DNA of 64,000 bases. Source: Psychrobacter nivimaris. GTDB lineage: Bacteria > Pseudomonadota > Gammaproteobacteria > Pseudomonadales > Moraxellaceae. The notes beneath the pieces were generated by a model. That model searched no databases. It saw only the letters and a list, made by a program, of their open reading frames with translations, and was not told where the DNA came from. A program made the position numbers and the translations under genes. Each line of letters starts with the position of its first letter. Position 1 is the stretch's first letter. Positions 19,507-28,458 of the stretch are shown here, in pieces. Location: contig NZ_VZIZ01000001.1 of assembly GCF_009812035.1 (NCBI RefSeq), positions 18,142 to 82,141 on the forward strand, in the 5' to 3' direction.

Positions 19507-19865
19507 GGTAAATCCTTATTTATAAATTTATGGGATAACAAACGTATTATAAAGAGCATGATAAATTATCATAGTCTAAGCGTTGGTATAGTCTGTTATC
19601 AATGAGTAAAGCAAAAATGCATTCGGTGATGCTCATAACTAAAGTGGGGATGGGCATAACAAATTCAAGCCGTTTTGGCGCAAAACGTATTTTAGTGCTA
19701 TAAAACATGATAAATAGAACATAAAAAATAAACCACAAAAAAAGACACCCAATAAAAAGGTGTCTTCTTTATAGCGTTGGTAGCGCTGATAACGTCAGTT
19801 AAGTCACACAAACATGGGCTAAGCGACGTGTATAAACGCTTTATTTAAGCGCTTATACAAGTCTA
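19507..19865. other. Gap between grxC and yibN
   Basis: No gene is supported in 359 bases, which are AT-rich. It contains a hairpin at 19742-19766 and should hold the grxC promoter. Confidence 0.5.
19742..19766 (-). terminator. Terminator after yibN
   Basis: AAGACACC pairs with GGTGTCTT. On the minus strand the stem is followed by a run of T. It would stop yibN transcripts before grxC. Confidence 0.65.
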
Positions 19866-20321
19866 TCACTTGCTTAGACTTGGTTTTGTTTTACCTTTAG
19901 CCTTTGCTTTGGCGTCTTTTACACCAACCAATGGCATGCCAGCGCCTTGCCAGCCGCCAATACCGCCCTCTAAGCGATAGACACTATCTTTACCAATCAT
20001 CTGAATCGCAGCGCCTGCTTGGACGCCCATGTCGCAGATGATAATCACCGGCTGCTCAATCGCGCGAATCTCTTCTAAGCGGTCTTTGAGGTCAGTGAAT
20101 GGTATGTTGCGGCTGCCTTGAATATAGCCTGATTCAAACTTCTTCTTAGCGCGAATATCGATAAGCTGCGCGTTTTGAGAATTGACCATCATGCCAAGCG
20201 TGTTAGGCGATATTTTTCTACCGCTACGTTTGTTTTCAATCGTAAAAAACAGTATAGCAAGTACGGCTAATATACCAAATAAAAACGGGTGGTTGCCCAC
20301 AAATTCCAGCGCACGATCCAA
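19866..20321 (-). CDS. yibN: Rhodanese-like membrane protein YibN
   Basis: A rhodanese-fold protein of 151 residues with an N-terminal membrane segment (PFLFGILAVLAILFF) and a rhodanese domain: IDIRAKKKFESGYIQGSRNIP, then the active-site loop CDMGVQAG. The loop keeps a cysteine, which the E. coli homolog lacks as I recall it. The frame is open to a TTG at 20372, but a perfect GGAGG lies six bases before the TTG at 20321, and starting there gives a protein that lines up with E. coli YibN (DRALEFVGNHP). So I chose a TTG start. Its substrate is unknown; the neighbours grxC and secB are the usual ones. Confidence 0.85.
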   Translation of the reverse strand: MDRALEFVGNHPFLFGILAVLAILFFTIENKRSGRKISPNTLGMMVNSQNAQLIDIRAKKKFESGYIQGSRNIPFTDLKDRLEEIRAIEQPVIIICDMGVQAGAAIQMIGKDSVYRLEGGIGGWQGAGMPLVGVKDAKAKAKGKTKPSLSK

Positions 20322-20542
20322 ACCATACCTCCAAAAAAATAAGTGTTCTATTAAGCTGAGAAGACAGCCCAATGATAATGAACAAGGCGCTATTATACCG
20401 ATAAGGCCATCTATAGTAAACGGGCGATGACATAGGCAATAATTGGGCGGTTATTGCACCTATCTATGGATCTTCTCAGCTTAATAAAAATATCTACTCA
20501 CAAGACCGTGTTTAATTAAAACGAACAGTAACAAGCCAAATA

Positions 20543-21646
20543 CTAATAAGGCTTCGTATCTGCCTCTTCTCGTAGCGTGACGAGATTTTCAACGCGGCGC
20601 TGCAATACTTCACCATCAGCTACGGCTTGCCATAGTGCACAGCCTTTGCTGTTGTGAGTATGGCGACAGTCACGGAATTGGCAACCGCTGGCCAATGGTG
20701 CTAGCTCAACGAAGCCTGAAATAATATCATCAGGAGTAAGGTGCCAAATGCCATACTCACGAATCCCTGGTGTATCAACGATACCGCCTTGGGTAAGGTT
20801 TTCTGGATTGAATGGCAACAGTCGACTGGTCGTCGTAGTATGCTGACCAAGCTTAGAGTTTTGCGAGATAATATTGACGCTCTGTCCAGAGTCAGGCAAA
20901 AGGGCATTGATTAAACTGCTTTTTCCGACGCCAGATTGACCCGCGAAGATGACCAGCTTTTTATCTATATAGCGTTTTAGTTCATCAAGGCCTTCTTGCT
21001 CATCGCTCTCAGCGATGTTTTCAGGGCAATCGACCGAAGTTAGAACACTTTCATAACCGAGCGCGGCATATTGTGCCAATAACTCATTGGTATCCACACC
21101 GTTTTCTGCTGCCAATAAATCGGCTTTATTGAGTACCAATAGTGGTTTGACACCTGCATGATGGCATACCACGAGATAGCGATCGATCAGCGTTGGCGCG
21201 GCGGCAGGCAATGGCGCAAAAACAATCGCCAAAATATCAACATTGGCGGCAACAGGTTTGAGCTTATGATAGCGGTCAGGACGAGAAACCAGCGATGTAC
21301 GCGGTTTGACCGCTTCGATACGTCCAAAGCCAGTATTTGAGTCAGCATTCCAGCGTACTTGATCACCAGCAGCTAGCATCGGTAGATTGGTACGCACATG
21401 ACAGCGCCAAATATCATTTAACTCAAGCGTTTGCCAGAACGGCTCAGGATCATCAGGGGCAATCTCTGGCTGCTCAGGTATGACAGCTGGCAGGCTAGTG
21501 ACTTGTACTTCTAGTTGCTTACCGTAATGCGCCATGACCACGCCATCCATCAAACTGTCATCAATACTATCTTGATTGGACAGTTGCTGCTTGTCGATGC
21601 GACGAATCTGTTGTTTAGTCAGTTTGCGTTGCCGGATTAATGCCAT
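20543..21646 (-). CDS. rsgA: Small ribosomal subunit biogenesis GTPase RsgA
   Basis: At 367 residues it is a circularly permuted GTPase: an N-terminal OB-fold, then G4 NKADLL, G1 GQSGVGKSSLIN, and G3 DTPGIREYG in that order, then a zinc-knuckle domain CRDCRHTHNSKGC. RsgA checks late 30S maturation and releases RbfA. The frame extends to 21703, but the ATG at 21646 (MALIRQRKLTKQQIRRI, with an AGGT site upstream) gives the normal N-terminus. It is divergent from orn, the same arrangement as in E. coli. Confidence 0.94.
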   Translation of the reverse strand: MALIRQRKLTKQQIRRIDKQQLSNQDSIDDSLMDGVVMAHYGKQLEVQVTSLPAVIPEQPEIAPDDPEPFWQTLELNDIWRCHVRTNLPMLAAGDQVRWNADSNTGFGRIEAVKPRTSLVSRPDRYHKLKPVAANVDILAIVFAPLPAAAPTLIDRYLVVCHHAGVKPLLVLNKADLLAAENGVDTNELLAQYAALGYESVLTSVDCPENIAESDEQEGLDELKRYIDKKLVIFAGQSGVGKSSLINALLPDSGQSVNIISQNSKLGQHTTTTSRLLPFNPENLTQGGIVDTPGIREYGIWHLTPDDIISGFVELAPLASGCQFRDCRHTHNSKGCALWQAVADGEVLQRRVENLVTLREEADTKPY

Positions 21647-21876
21647 GGGTTTTTGACCTATTATAAAAATATTGCTAAGTGTAGCGTGAAAATTTGCTAA
21701 CATACAGCCTAAAGCGTCTGCGGCAGACAGTGGTTTTGTAATATTTTGGCTGATTGTTAAATTTTTTGAATCAATCAGTGCATTGCAATGCTGCTTGAAT
21801 ATGAATATTCAACCGTAATACGTTTTTTAAATTATGTTTAAAACTGTCCCAAAATTTAATGACCATAGGATATTGT

Positions 21877-22464
21877 ATGACTACCGGTGACCATCCCAAT
21901 AAGATTAAAATCAAAAATCAAGGCAAAAAAGGGCTGGTGTGGATTGATTTAGAAATGACCGGACTTGATACCTTAAACGATGAGATTATCGAGATTGCTA
22001 CTGTCGTTACGGACGAAGATTTGAATGTGCTTGCTGAAGGGCCTGTGTTTGCTATCAAGGTATCGGATCAAGTCTTAAATAAGATGGATGACTGGAATAC
22101 CAAGCAACATGGTCAATCAGGATTGGTCGATCGTGTACGTCGTAGTACGGTGACATTGGCAGAAGCCGAAGCGGAGACCATCAAGTTCCTAAATAAATGG
22201 GTTGATAGTGGTAAGTCGCCAATGTGCGGTAACTCTATTTGCCAAGATCGCCGCTTTATGGCGCGCCAAATGCCAGAGCTTGAGCGTTTCTTCCATTATC
22301 GCAATCTTGATGTATCGTCGATCAAAGAGCTGTGTTTCCGTTGGCGTCCTGATATCTTAAAGAACTTCGAAAAAGGTGGCAGTCATTTAGCCTTAGACGA
22401 TATTCGTGACTCTATCCGTGAGCTAAAGCATTACCGTCAGCATTTCTTTAAGCTAATACCTTAA
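21877..22464 (+). CDS. orn: Oligoribonuclease
   Basis: This 195-residue DEDD exonuclease degrades two- to five-nucleotide RNAs, including pGpG. It has the first DEDD block [20 protein letters not shown], the [18 protein letters not shown] block, and the C-terminal [17 protein letters not shown]. An in-frame ATG at 21859 exists, but AGGA lies six bases before the ATG at 21877, which is the better start. It ends at a bidirectional terminator shared with lpxH. Confidence 0.95.
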   Translation: MTTGDHPNKIKIKNQGKKGLVWIDLEMTGLDTLNDEIIEIATVVTDEDLNVLAEGPVFAIKVSDQVLNKMDDWNTKQHGQSGLVDRVRRSTVTLAEAEAETIKFLNKWVDSGKSPMCGNSICQDRRFMARQMPELERFFHYRNLDVSSIKELCFRWRPDILKNFEKGGSHLALDDIRDSIRELKHYRQHFFKLIP

Positions 22465-22520
22465 ATAACTAGCAAGCGATGAGCTATTTAAAAGTGTAGT
22501 CAAAGAATTGTAGTAAAGAT

Positions 22521-22556
22521 AAAAAGGGTCTGTTGATATTTCAACAGACCCTTTTT
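22521..22556. terminator. Bidirectional terminator between orn and lpxH
   Basis: A perfect 16-bp inverted repeat, AAAAAGGGTCTGTTGA with TCAACAGACCCTTTTT and a four-base loop, gives T5 on both strands between convergent genes. Confidence 0.93.
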
Positions 22557-22610
22557 GAATTGAAGAGATATTTTTTAAGATACTTTGTCTAAAAAGTTGT
22601 CAAACGTTTT

Positions 22611-23498
22611 TCAGCGAATAAGAAACTCAAACTCAAATAATCCAAACTTAGCATCATTACTGCTTAAATCATTACTACTAAAGCTGTCATTTGAACGCTG
22701 GTCATCTGTTACTGCGCCAATCACAGCACTGACTTTCGGCTGGCGAGTGTCTTTATCTAACAATCGCCAGTCGCCAAGCACGTAGCGCTTTTTATCATCA
22801 GTCGCCTGATGAATGTCTGGACGATGGGTATGTCCGTGTAACAATGCATCACTAGTAGCAATAGCTTGACGTACGGCTTTATCATTCACATCCATGATAT
22901 GAGCAGCTTTGTTCGCATTATTCTGCTGGCTTCGTTGACGCATGTTATCTGCGATGGCTAGGCGTTTTTCTAATGACTTATTAAGCAAATACCACTGAGT
23001 TAAACGATTGCGCATAATTTTGCGAAAGAACTGATATTTTTTATCATCAGTACAGAGTGCGTCACCGTGTTCTAAACGATAATTCTGCTGACCAACAGGC
23101 AAAGTATACGGCTCGCTGATTAGCTCACCACCGAACAAATTACAAAACGGCTGACCTAACAAGAAGTCACGATTGCCATGCATGACCAATATCTCACAGC
23201 CATTGATACGTAGCTGCTTTAGCTTTGCAATCAATGGGGTGAGCCAATGCGCTATCTGCTCGTCTTCTGACCTTTTCTCTTTTAATAGGGATAAGTAGGT
23301 ATCATCACCTAGCCACACCTCAAACCAATCACCCAATATAAAGAGGCGTTTGAGCGCTGGCAGGGCGAGACAGTCATCTAATAGTGCCAAAAAAGCCTGC
23401 ACTAAGGCAGGCTCCTGAGGCGATAAATGCAAATCGCTAATCAATACTTGCCGCACTTGATGAGGGCGGGTCGTGATTAAGTGATTAAAACTTTGCAT
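22611..23498 (-). CDS. lpxH: UDP-2,3-diacylglucosamine diphosphatase LpxH
   Basis: This 295-residue calcineurin-like phosphoesterase has metal motifs in order: SDLHLSPQ, GDWFEVW, MHGNRDFLLG, and HGHTHRP. LpxH removes UMP from UDP-2,3-diacylglucosamine to give lipid X in lipid A synthesis, peripheral to the inner membrane. E. coli LpxH is about 240 residues. Here a polar Ser/Asn/Asp-rich segment sits near residues 255-285 before the last FLIR, and there is a Gln/Asn-rich insert near 190. ppiB lies upstream on the same strand with a 123-base gap; in E. coli ppiB and lpxH are also neighbours. Confidence 0.92.
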   Translation of the reverse strand: MQSFNHLITTRPHQVRQVLISDLHLSPQEPALVQAFLALLDDCLALPALKRLFILGDWFEVWLGDDTYLSLLKEKRSEDEQIAHWLTPLIAKLKQLRINGCEILVMHGNRDFLLGQPFCNLFGGELISEPYTLPVGQQNYRLEHGDALCTDDKKYQFFRKIMRNRLTQWYLLNKSLEKRLAIADNMRQRSQQNNANKAAHIMDVNDKAVRQAIATSDALLHGHTHRPDIHQATDDKKRYVLGDWRLLDKDTRQPKVSAVIGAVTDDQRSNDSFSSNDLSSNDAKFGLFEFEFLIR

Positions 23499-23589
23499 TT
23501 ATCTTGGTCCTCGTGACTTATCGTATAGCAAGCATAATTTAATAAACTCTATTAAAAAACGCTCGCTCATTCACAGCTATTGCTAAGTA

Positions 23590-23631
23590 ACTATTACTGA
23601 GTAGCTGCTATTGAATGACTATTACTGAGTA
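23590..23631. repeat. 14-bp direct repeat at the ppiB stop
   Basis: ACTATTACTGAGTA occurs at 23590-23603 and again at 23618-23631. The second copy overlaps the ppiB stop codon. It looks like a small local duplication. Confidence 0.7.
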
Positions 23632-24137
23632 ATAATGGTTGCTGAGTTGATAACAACGGGCTCTTTTGGCACATCAGCATGCATGCCGAAACGACCCGTT
23701 GGTACGCTACGCATTTTTTCGATAACGTCCATACCGCTTGTTACTTTACCAAATACAGTGTAACCCCAACCTTGCATGTTTTTGCCAGAGTGGTTTAGGA
23801 AGTCGTTGTCTTTTACATTGATGAAGAACTGGCTAGTCGCTGAATGCGGGTCTTGGGTACGCGCCATTGCGATAGTACCTTTATCATTTTTTAGACCGTT
23901 GTCCGCTTCGTTTTCGATAGGCGCATTGGTTGGTTTTTCATTCATCTCAGCGTCCATTCCGCCGCCTTGAATCATGAAACCATCAATGATGCGATGGAAA
24001 ATTGTACCGTCATACTGACCAGATTTTACATAGTTCAAAAAGTTTTCTACGGTTTTTGGTGCTTCTTCTTCGTTGAGTTCGATAACGATCGCACCCATAT
24101 TGGTTTCAAGTTCTACTACTGGTGGCATGTCTACCAT
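23622..24137 (-). CDS. ppiB: Cyclophilin-type peptidyl-prolyl cis-trans isomerase B
   Basis: At 171 residues it is a cytoplasmic cyclophilin without signal peptide: [20 protein letters not shown], the catalytic [31 protein letters not shown] and WGYTVFGKV. It speeds proline isomerisation during folding. AAGGA sits seven bases before the ATG. It sits upstream of lpxH on the same strand. Confidence 0.95.
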   Translation of the reverse strand: MVDMPPVVELETNMGAIVIELNEEEAPKTVENFLNYVKSGQYDGTIFHRIIDGFMIQGGGMDAEMNEKPTNAPIENEADNGLKNDKGTIAMARTQDPHSATSQFFINVKDNDFLNHSGKNMQGWGYTVFGKVTSGMDVIEKMRSVPTGRFGMHADVPKEPVVINSATIITQ

Positions 24138-24449
24138 GGGATATTCCTTTTTGATTGCAGCGCCTTAAATAGCACTATTGTGAGTGGTGGTTAAAAAGTT
24201 ACGGGTAGTCTAACGGCTTTTTTATCCCGTGTCATGTATCAGGCTGTTAATGCGTTTGCGAAACCTGATAGAATAACGCAACTTTACCCATTTTTGACAA
24301 ATTTTGATAATGCGGTCGCACTATCTAGGTTTTAATATTCTCGCTTTATTTTAATATTCTCGTTTTATTTTAACACTTTAGTTTAAACGTTTCGTGATGC
24401 GTGATGGCACGCACCATGAACTGACAATTTGCGTTAGGAGCAATGCCCG
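24138..24449. other. Divergent ppiB/glnS intergenic region
   Basis: 312 bases without a gene. The notable feature is the 19-bp tandem repeat at 24331-24373; no known leader or T-box-like element is seen. Confidence 0.5.
24331..24373. repeat. 19-bp tandem repeat upstream of glnS
   Basis: TTTAATATTCTCGCTTTAT (24331-24349) is followed at once by TTTAATATTCTCGTTTTAT (24350-24368), one base different, and a partial third unit. Confidence 0.85.
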
Positions 24450-26189
24450 ATGAGTGATCACTCAAGCAACAATGCACAAAAAGACGAACCAAAAAACGAT
24501 TTTATTCGTAATATCATTCGTGACGATGTCAATGCGCAAAAATACCAGCAAATTGTAACGCGCTTTCCGCCTGAGCCAAATGGATACCTGCATTTAGGCC
24601 ATGTAAAATCTATCTGCTTAAACTTTGGTGTGGCCAAAGAGTTCGGCGGTGTGTGTAACCTGCGTTTTGATGACACCAACCCAACTGCCGAAAAGCAAGA
24701 TTACATCGACAATATTAAAAACGATGTGCAGTGGTTAGGTTTTGAGTGGGCAGGAGAGGCACATCATGCCTCAGGTTATTTTGATCAACTGCATGCATGG
24801 GCAATCCAATTGATTGAGCAAGGCGACGCTTATGTTGATTTGCAAACCCCTGAGCAAATCAAAGAAAACCGTGGTTCATTCAATGAAGCGGGAACGCCTT
24901 CACCATATCGTGATGCCAGTGTTGAAGAAAACCTAGCGCTGTTCAACGATATGAAAGACGGTAAATACGCTGAAGGAAAGGCTATTTTGCGTGCCAAGAT
25001 TGATATGGCTAGCCCAAATATGAACCTACGTGATCCTGTCATCTATCGCGTGATGCATCAAACGCATCATCAGACTGGTGATAAATGGTGCATCTATCCA
25101 ATGTATGACTTTGCTCATCCACTCTCAGATGCGTTAGAAGGGATTACCCATTCATTATGTACGCTTGAGTTTGAAGATCATCGTCCATTCTATGATTGGG
25201 TTATTGCAAAAATCGGCTTTGACGTACCACCACACCAGTACGAGTTTAGCCGCTTAAACGTTGACCATACATTGACCAGTAAGCGTAAGCTTAAGCAGCT
25301 AGTCGATGAAAGTATCGTAAGCGGTTGGGATGATCCCCGTATGCCGACTGTCGCTGGCATGCGCCGCCGTGGTTATACGCCAGAGGGCTTGCGCGATTTT
25401 TGTGAGCGTGTGGGTGTGACCAAAGCGGATAGTGTGGTTGATTTCCGTTTGCTAGAGTTTAGCGTTCGTCAATCGTTAGAGACGACTACTGGTCGCGGTA
25501 TGGCAGTCCTAAAGCCACTGAAGGTGACCATCACTAACTTTAGCGAAGCGGTCAGCAGCTGGGAGTCGCAAAAAGCCGATAGCGTTAATGCACGTTTTGA
25601 TGATGCGACTCAGACGCTTTGGTTGACTCAGCCAAACCATCCTAACGTCGATATGGGTGAGCGTGAGATTCCATTTACCGAGACGCTATACATCGACCAA
25701 GGTGATTATGAAATTGAACCGCCAGCAGGCTACAAGCGTCTCTCTCCAGAAAAGCCAGAGATTCGTCTGCGTAACACCTACGTACTAGCCGTTACTGAAC
25801 ATATCACTGATGAAAGTGGCAATGTCGTTGAGCTAAAAGCGACGATTGACCCTGCTACTTTGGGCAACAACCCTGAAGGACGCAAGGTCAAAGGCGTGAT
25901 TCATTGGGTATCAGCCAGTCAAGGTGTGCCAGCGACAGTACGCATGTACGAGCAGCTATTCAGTGCTGAAGATCCAAGTGGCGTTGCTGATGTTCATCAA
26001 GCGCTAAACCCGAACTCGCTCACTGAGCTAAATGCAGTAGTTGAACCATCTTTGGTCAATGCAGATGCTGGCACGCGCTTCCAGTTTGAGCGTGAAGGTT
26101 ACTTCATCTCTGACAGCGAAGATCACAGCACTGATAAGCCAGTATTTAACCAAATCGTTAGCTTACGTGATAGCTATAAGCCAGCTTAA
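24450..26189 (+). CDS. glnS: Glutamine-tRNA ligase
   Basis: At 579 residues it is a class I synthetase with PPEPNGYLHLGHVKS (the HIGH-type motif, about residues 41-55), the GlnRS/GluRS body (RFDDTNP, QTHHQTGDKWCIYPMYDFAHPLSDA), and LTSKRKLK as the KMSKS-type loop, followed by the two anticodon-binding beta barrels. The C-terminal half (VKGVIHWVSAS) is typical of GlnRS and not of GltX. AGGAG ribosome binding site. It is monocistronic, with a terminator at 26272-26306. Confidence 0.96.
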   Translation: MSDHSSNNAQKDEPKNDFIRNIIRDDVNAQKYQQIVTRFPPEPNGYLHLGHVKSICLNFGVAKEFGGVCNLRFDDTNPTAEKQDYIDNIKNDVQWLGFEWAGEAHHASGYFDQLHAWAIQLIEQGDAYVDLQTPEQIKENRGSFNEAGTPSPYRDASVEENLALFNDMKDGKYAEGKAILRAKIDMASPNMNLRDPVIYRVMHQTHHQTGDKWCIYPMYDFAHPLSDALEGITHSLCTLEFEDHRPFYDWVIAKIGFDVPPHQYEFSRLNVDHTLTSKRKLKQLVDESIVSGWDDPRMPTVAGMRRRGYTPEGLRDFCERVGVTKADSVVDFRLLEFSVRQSLETTTGRGMAVLKPLKVTITNFSEAVSSWESQKADSVNARFDDATQTLWLTQPNHPNVDMGEREIPFTETLYIDQGDYEIEPPAGYKRLSPEKPEIRLRNTYVLAVTEHITDESGNVVELKATIDPATLGNNPEGRKVKGVIHWVSASQGVPATVRMYEQLFSAEDPSGVADVHQALNPNSLTELNAVVEPSLVNADAGTRFQFEREGYFISDSEDHSTDKPVFNQIVSLRDSYKPA

Positions 26190-26271
26190 TTTATGTTGGC
26201 TTAGTATTTAAAAGTATCCTTATCCAAATGAATATTTTGAAATAATACTGAACAATAGTAGTTTGCAAGTT

Positions 26272-26306
26272 AGCCTATTTCTAGTACGCTAGGGATGGGC
26301 TTTTTT
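26272..26306 (+). terminator. Terminator of glnS
   Basis: AGCCTATTTCTAG pairs with CTAGGGATGGGCT (wobble pairs) and is followed by T6. Confidence 0.8.
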
Positions 26307-26624
26307 GTGTGTAGATATAAAGTTAAGTATGATTATAGTGCGAATTTTGCTTATGGGATGCAGGTATGGTGGTTTAATTATTTATTTATCAAAGCTACCT
26401 GTCCATAAAATTCATTAAAAGATTTGTCCATCAGCTTAGAGTTAAACGGAATAACTGCATTACAATCCGTCACAAGACATTCATAACCAGTTTGTTAAGA
26501 TAAAGTCAGTTTTTACGGATGTGCTTTATGTTATATTTGATAACTGAGCACGTCGATGATAATAATAGAACGCGAGGCCGACGTGTCGATATAAGCGTTC
26601 ATTCACATAGCTAAGGAATCAAGC
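26307..26624. other. Gap upstream of the peroxiredoxin gene
   Basis: 318 bases with no supported gene. The promoter of the peroxiredoxin must lie here. I looked for an OxyR-like spaced repeat and saw none clear enough to report. Confidence 0.4.
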
Positions 26625-27263
26625 ATGGCACATTTACGTTTAGGTGATACCGCACCAAATTTTGACGCTACAACCACAGAAGGTGACATCAATTTTCACG
26701 AGTGGGCAGGTGATCATTGGGTCGTGTTCTTCTCGCATCCAGCAGACTTTACGCCAGTATGTACCACTGAGCTTGGTCGCGCCGCTGCACTAAATGGCGA
26801 GTTCCAAAAGCGCAATGTAAAGCCGATTTGTATTTCTGTTGATAGCCTAGAAGATCATAAAGCGTGGGCGAGCGATATCGGTGAGACTCAAGGCACAGAT
26901 ATGAACTTCCCAATCATCGCTGATCCTAATAAAGAAGTCGCTGAACTATATGACATGATGCATCCTAATGCCGACAGCACTCATACAGTACGTAGCGTCT
27001 TTATCATTGATCCAAGCAAAAAAGTTCGTTTAACGCTGACATATCCTGCTAGCTGTGGCCGTAACTTTGATGAAATTATCCGTGTAATTGACGCACTACA
27101 GTTGTCGGATGAGTATAACATTGCAACACCTGTAGACTGGAAAGATGGTGATGACGTGATCATTCCGCCAAGCGTGAAAAACGAAGACATCGCTGCAAAA
27201 TATCCAAAAGGTCACAAAGAGATTAAGCCGTATTTACGCACCACACCTGCACCAAATAAATAA
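26625..27263 (+). CDS. 1-Cys (Prx6-type) peroxiredoxin
   Basis: This 212-residue AhpC/TSA-family protein has the peroxidatic cysteine in HPADFTPVCTTELG (Cys 46), the late SCGRNFDEIIRVIDALQL, and the long C-terminal domain WKDGDDVIIPPS typical of the Prx6 subfamily. It lacks the C-terminal resolving cysteine of 2-Cys AhpC. It reduces hydrogen and organic peroxides; the physiological reductant is not evident. AAGGA ribosome binding site. No oxyR or ahpF is adjacent. A GST-like gene follows on the same strand but a terminator separates them. Confidence 0.92.
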   Translation: MAHLRLGDTAPNFDATTTEGDINFHEWAGDHWVVFFSHPADFTPVCTTELGRAAALNGEFQKRNVKPICISVDSLEDHKAWASDIGETQGTDMNFPIIADPNKEVAELYDMMHPNADSTHTVRSVFIIDPSKKVRLTLTYPASCGRNFDEIIRVIDALQLSDEYNIATPVDWKDGDDVIIPPSVKNEDIAAKYPKGHKEIKPYLRTTPAPNK

Positions 27264-27291
27264 TCAGACTGATGTATAAATGTGATTAAAT

Positions 27292-27323
27292 AAAGCCCCA
27301 TGACTCAAGGTTATGGGGCTTTT
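27292..27323 (+). terminator. Terminator of the peroxiredoxin gene
   Basis: AAAGCCCCAT, an 11-base loop and ATGGGGCTTT form a stem ending in T4. Confidence 0.85.
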
Positions 27324-27482
27324 ATTATTTCTATTTCATGATTAATAAGACTTTGCCATGATGGCCAGATTAGGCTATAACTGTGGTATAGCGTATCAAT
27401 ATTTGTGCTTATTAGTACAACAACCATAATAAAGCGTATCAGCGTCAAATCGCTGTCCAATCATTCTTACAAGGAGTTTGCT

Positions 27483-28145
27483 ATGAAAAAACTATATATT
27501 ACCCGTACAGCGCCCAATCCACGTAAAGCGCTTATCTTATTGGCTTCAAAAGGTATTGATGTCGATGATATGGATGATGTCGATGTGATCGATATTGATT
27601 TTGCGGCAAATGAGCAAATGTCAGAAGCCTTTACGCAAATGAATCCGATGCAGACCGTACCTGTTTTGACCTTAGATGATGGTACGGTATTGAATGATTC
27701 TCAGGCAGTTTGTGAGTATCTGGATCGTGTTTACGGTGAGCGTTCAGTCATGGGTAATGATGTGGTACAGCGTGCGCAAGTTTGCTCGATGCGCCGTATT
27801 GCAGAGTTTGAGGTGATGTATAACTTGATGCTCGCGTTTCAGCACAGTCATCCATCTAAAGCACAACGTGTTGAACAAGTGCCCGAGTTCGTCGCACCAT
27901 CAATTGCTCGTGCTGTCAAAGCCATGGCGTATTTTGAGACGATACTAGAAAGCCGTGAATACCTAGTAGGTGAACAATTAAGTTTTGCGGATATCGTGTT
28001 ATATCTCAGCTTAGATTTTGGTAAAGTATTAAAAATTAATCCTAATGAGCAAGGCGAAAACCTAGCTCGTTTTTATCAAAAGATGAATGAACGCTTTAGT
28101 ATTAAAAATATGGCTAAAGCCAAACCTGCAAGTGTGGATGACTAA
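27483..28145 (+). CDS. Glutathione S-transferase family protein
   Basis: A 220-residue protein with a thioredoxin-fold N-terminal half (MKKLYITRTAPNPRKALILLASKGI, NPMQTVPVLTLDDGTVLNDSQAVCEYLD, which includes the cis-Pro VPVL and the glutathione-binding DSQA) and an all-helical C-terminal half with the SFADIVLYLSLDF motif (N-capping S-x-x-D). The family is clear; the substrate is not. It is not convincingly SspA: the distinctive SspA residues are missing. Start: the frame is open to 27405, but a perfect AAGGAG lies six bases before the ATG at 27483. It has its own terminator. Confidence 0.85.
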   Translation: MKKLYITRTAPNPRKALILLASKGIDVDDMDDVDVIDIDFAANEQMSEAFTQMNPMQTVPVLTLDDGTVLNDSQAVCEYLDRVYGERSVMGNDVVQRAQVCSMRRIAEFEVMYNLMLAFQHSHPSKAQRVEQVPEFVAPSIARAVKAMAYFETILESREYLVGEQLSFADIVLYLSLDFGKVLKINPNEQGENLARFYQKMNERFSIKNMAKAKPASVDD

Positions 28146-28217
28146 AAGGTTCTAGAAAAATAGTTTAAATCATAAAGTTTATCTATTAACCTATTTGGTA
28201 AATTGATCGCTATAAAG

Positions 28218-28252
28218 CAAAACAGCTAACCTCAATCGTTAGCTGTTTTTTT
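28218..28252 (+). terminator. Terminator of the GST-like gene
   Basis: AAACAGCTAAC pairs with GTTAGCTGTTT and is followed by T7. Confidence 0.9.
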
Positions 28253-28458
28253 ATGAAACATAATAAAAATCAACATTTCGTTACATAGGTTAATAGAGCC
28301 AAGGTTATAGTGGTTAATCTAGCTTAGTTATATCAATTATGTTTTTAAAACGTTTATTTAAGAAGAATGCTTTTAAATTGTGACTTCTTTTGAATAGGTT
28401 TTCAAAACATAGATGGTACGCGAGATAAGTTGTACAAGCTTACTAAGAGGTATGTAAT

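Noticed and set aside
27483..28145. Naming the GST-like gene sspA
   Set aside because: Only the general glutathione-transferase fold is supported; the residues typical of SspA are not seen and the rpsI-adjacent context is absent.
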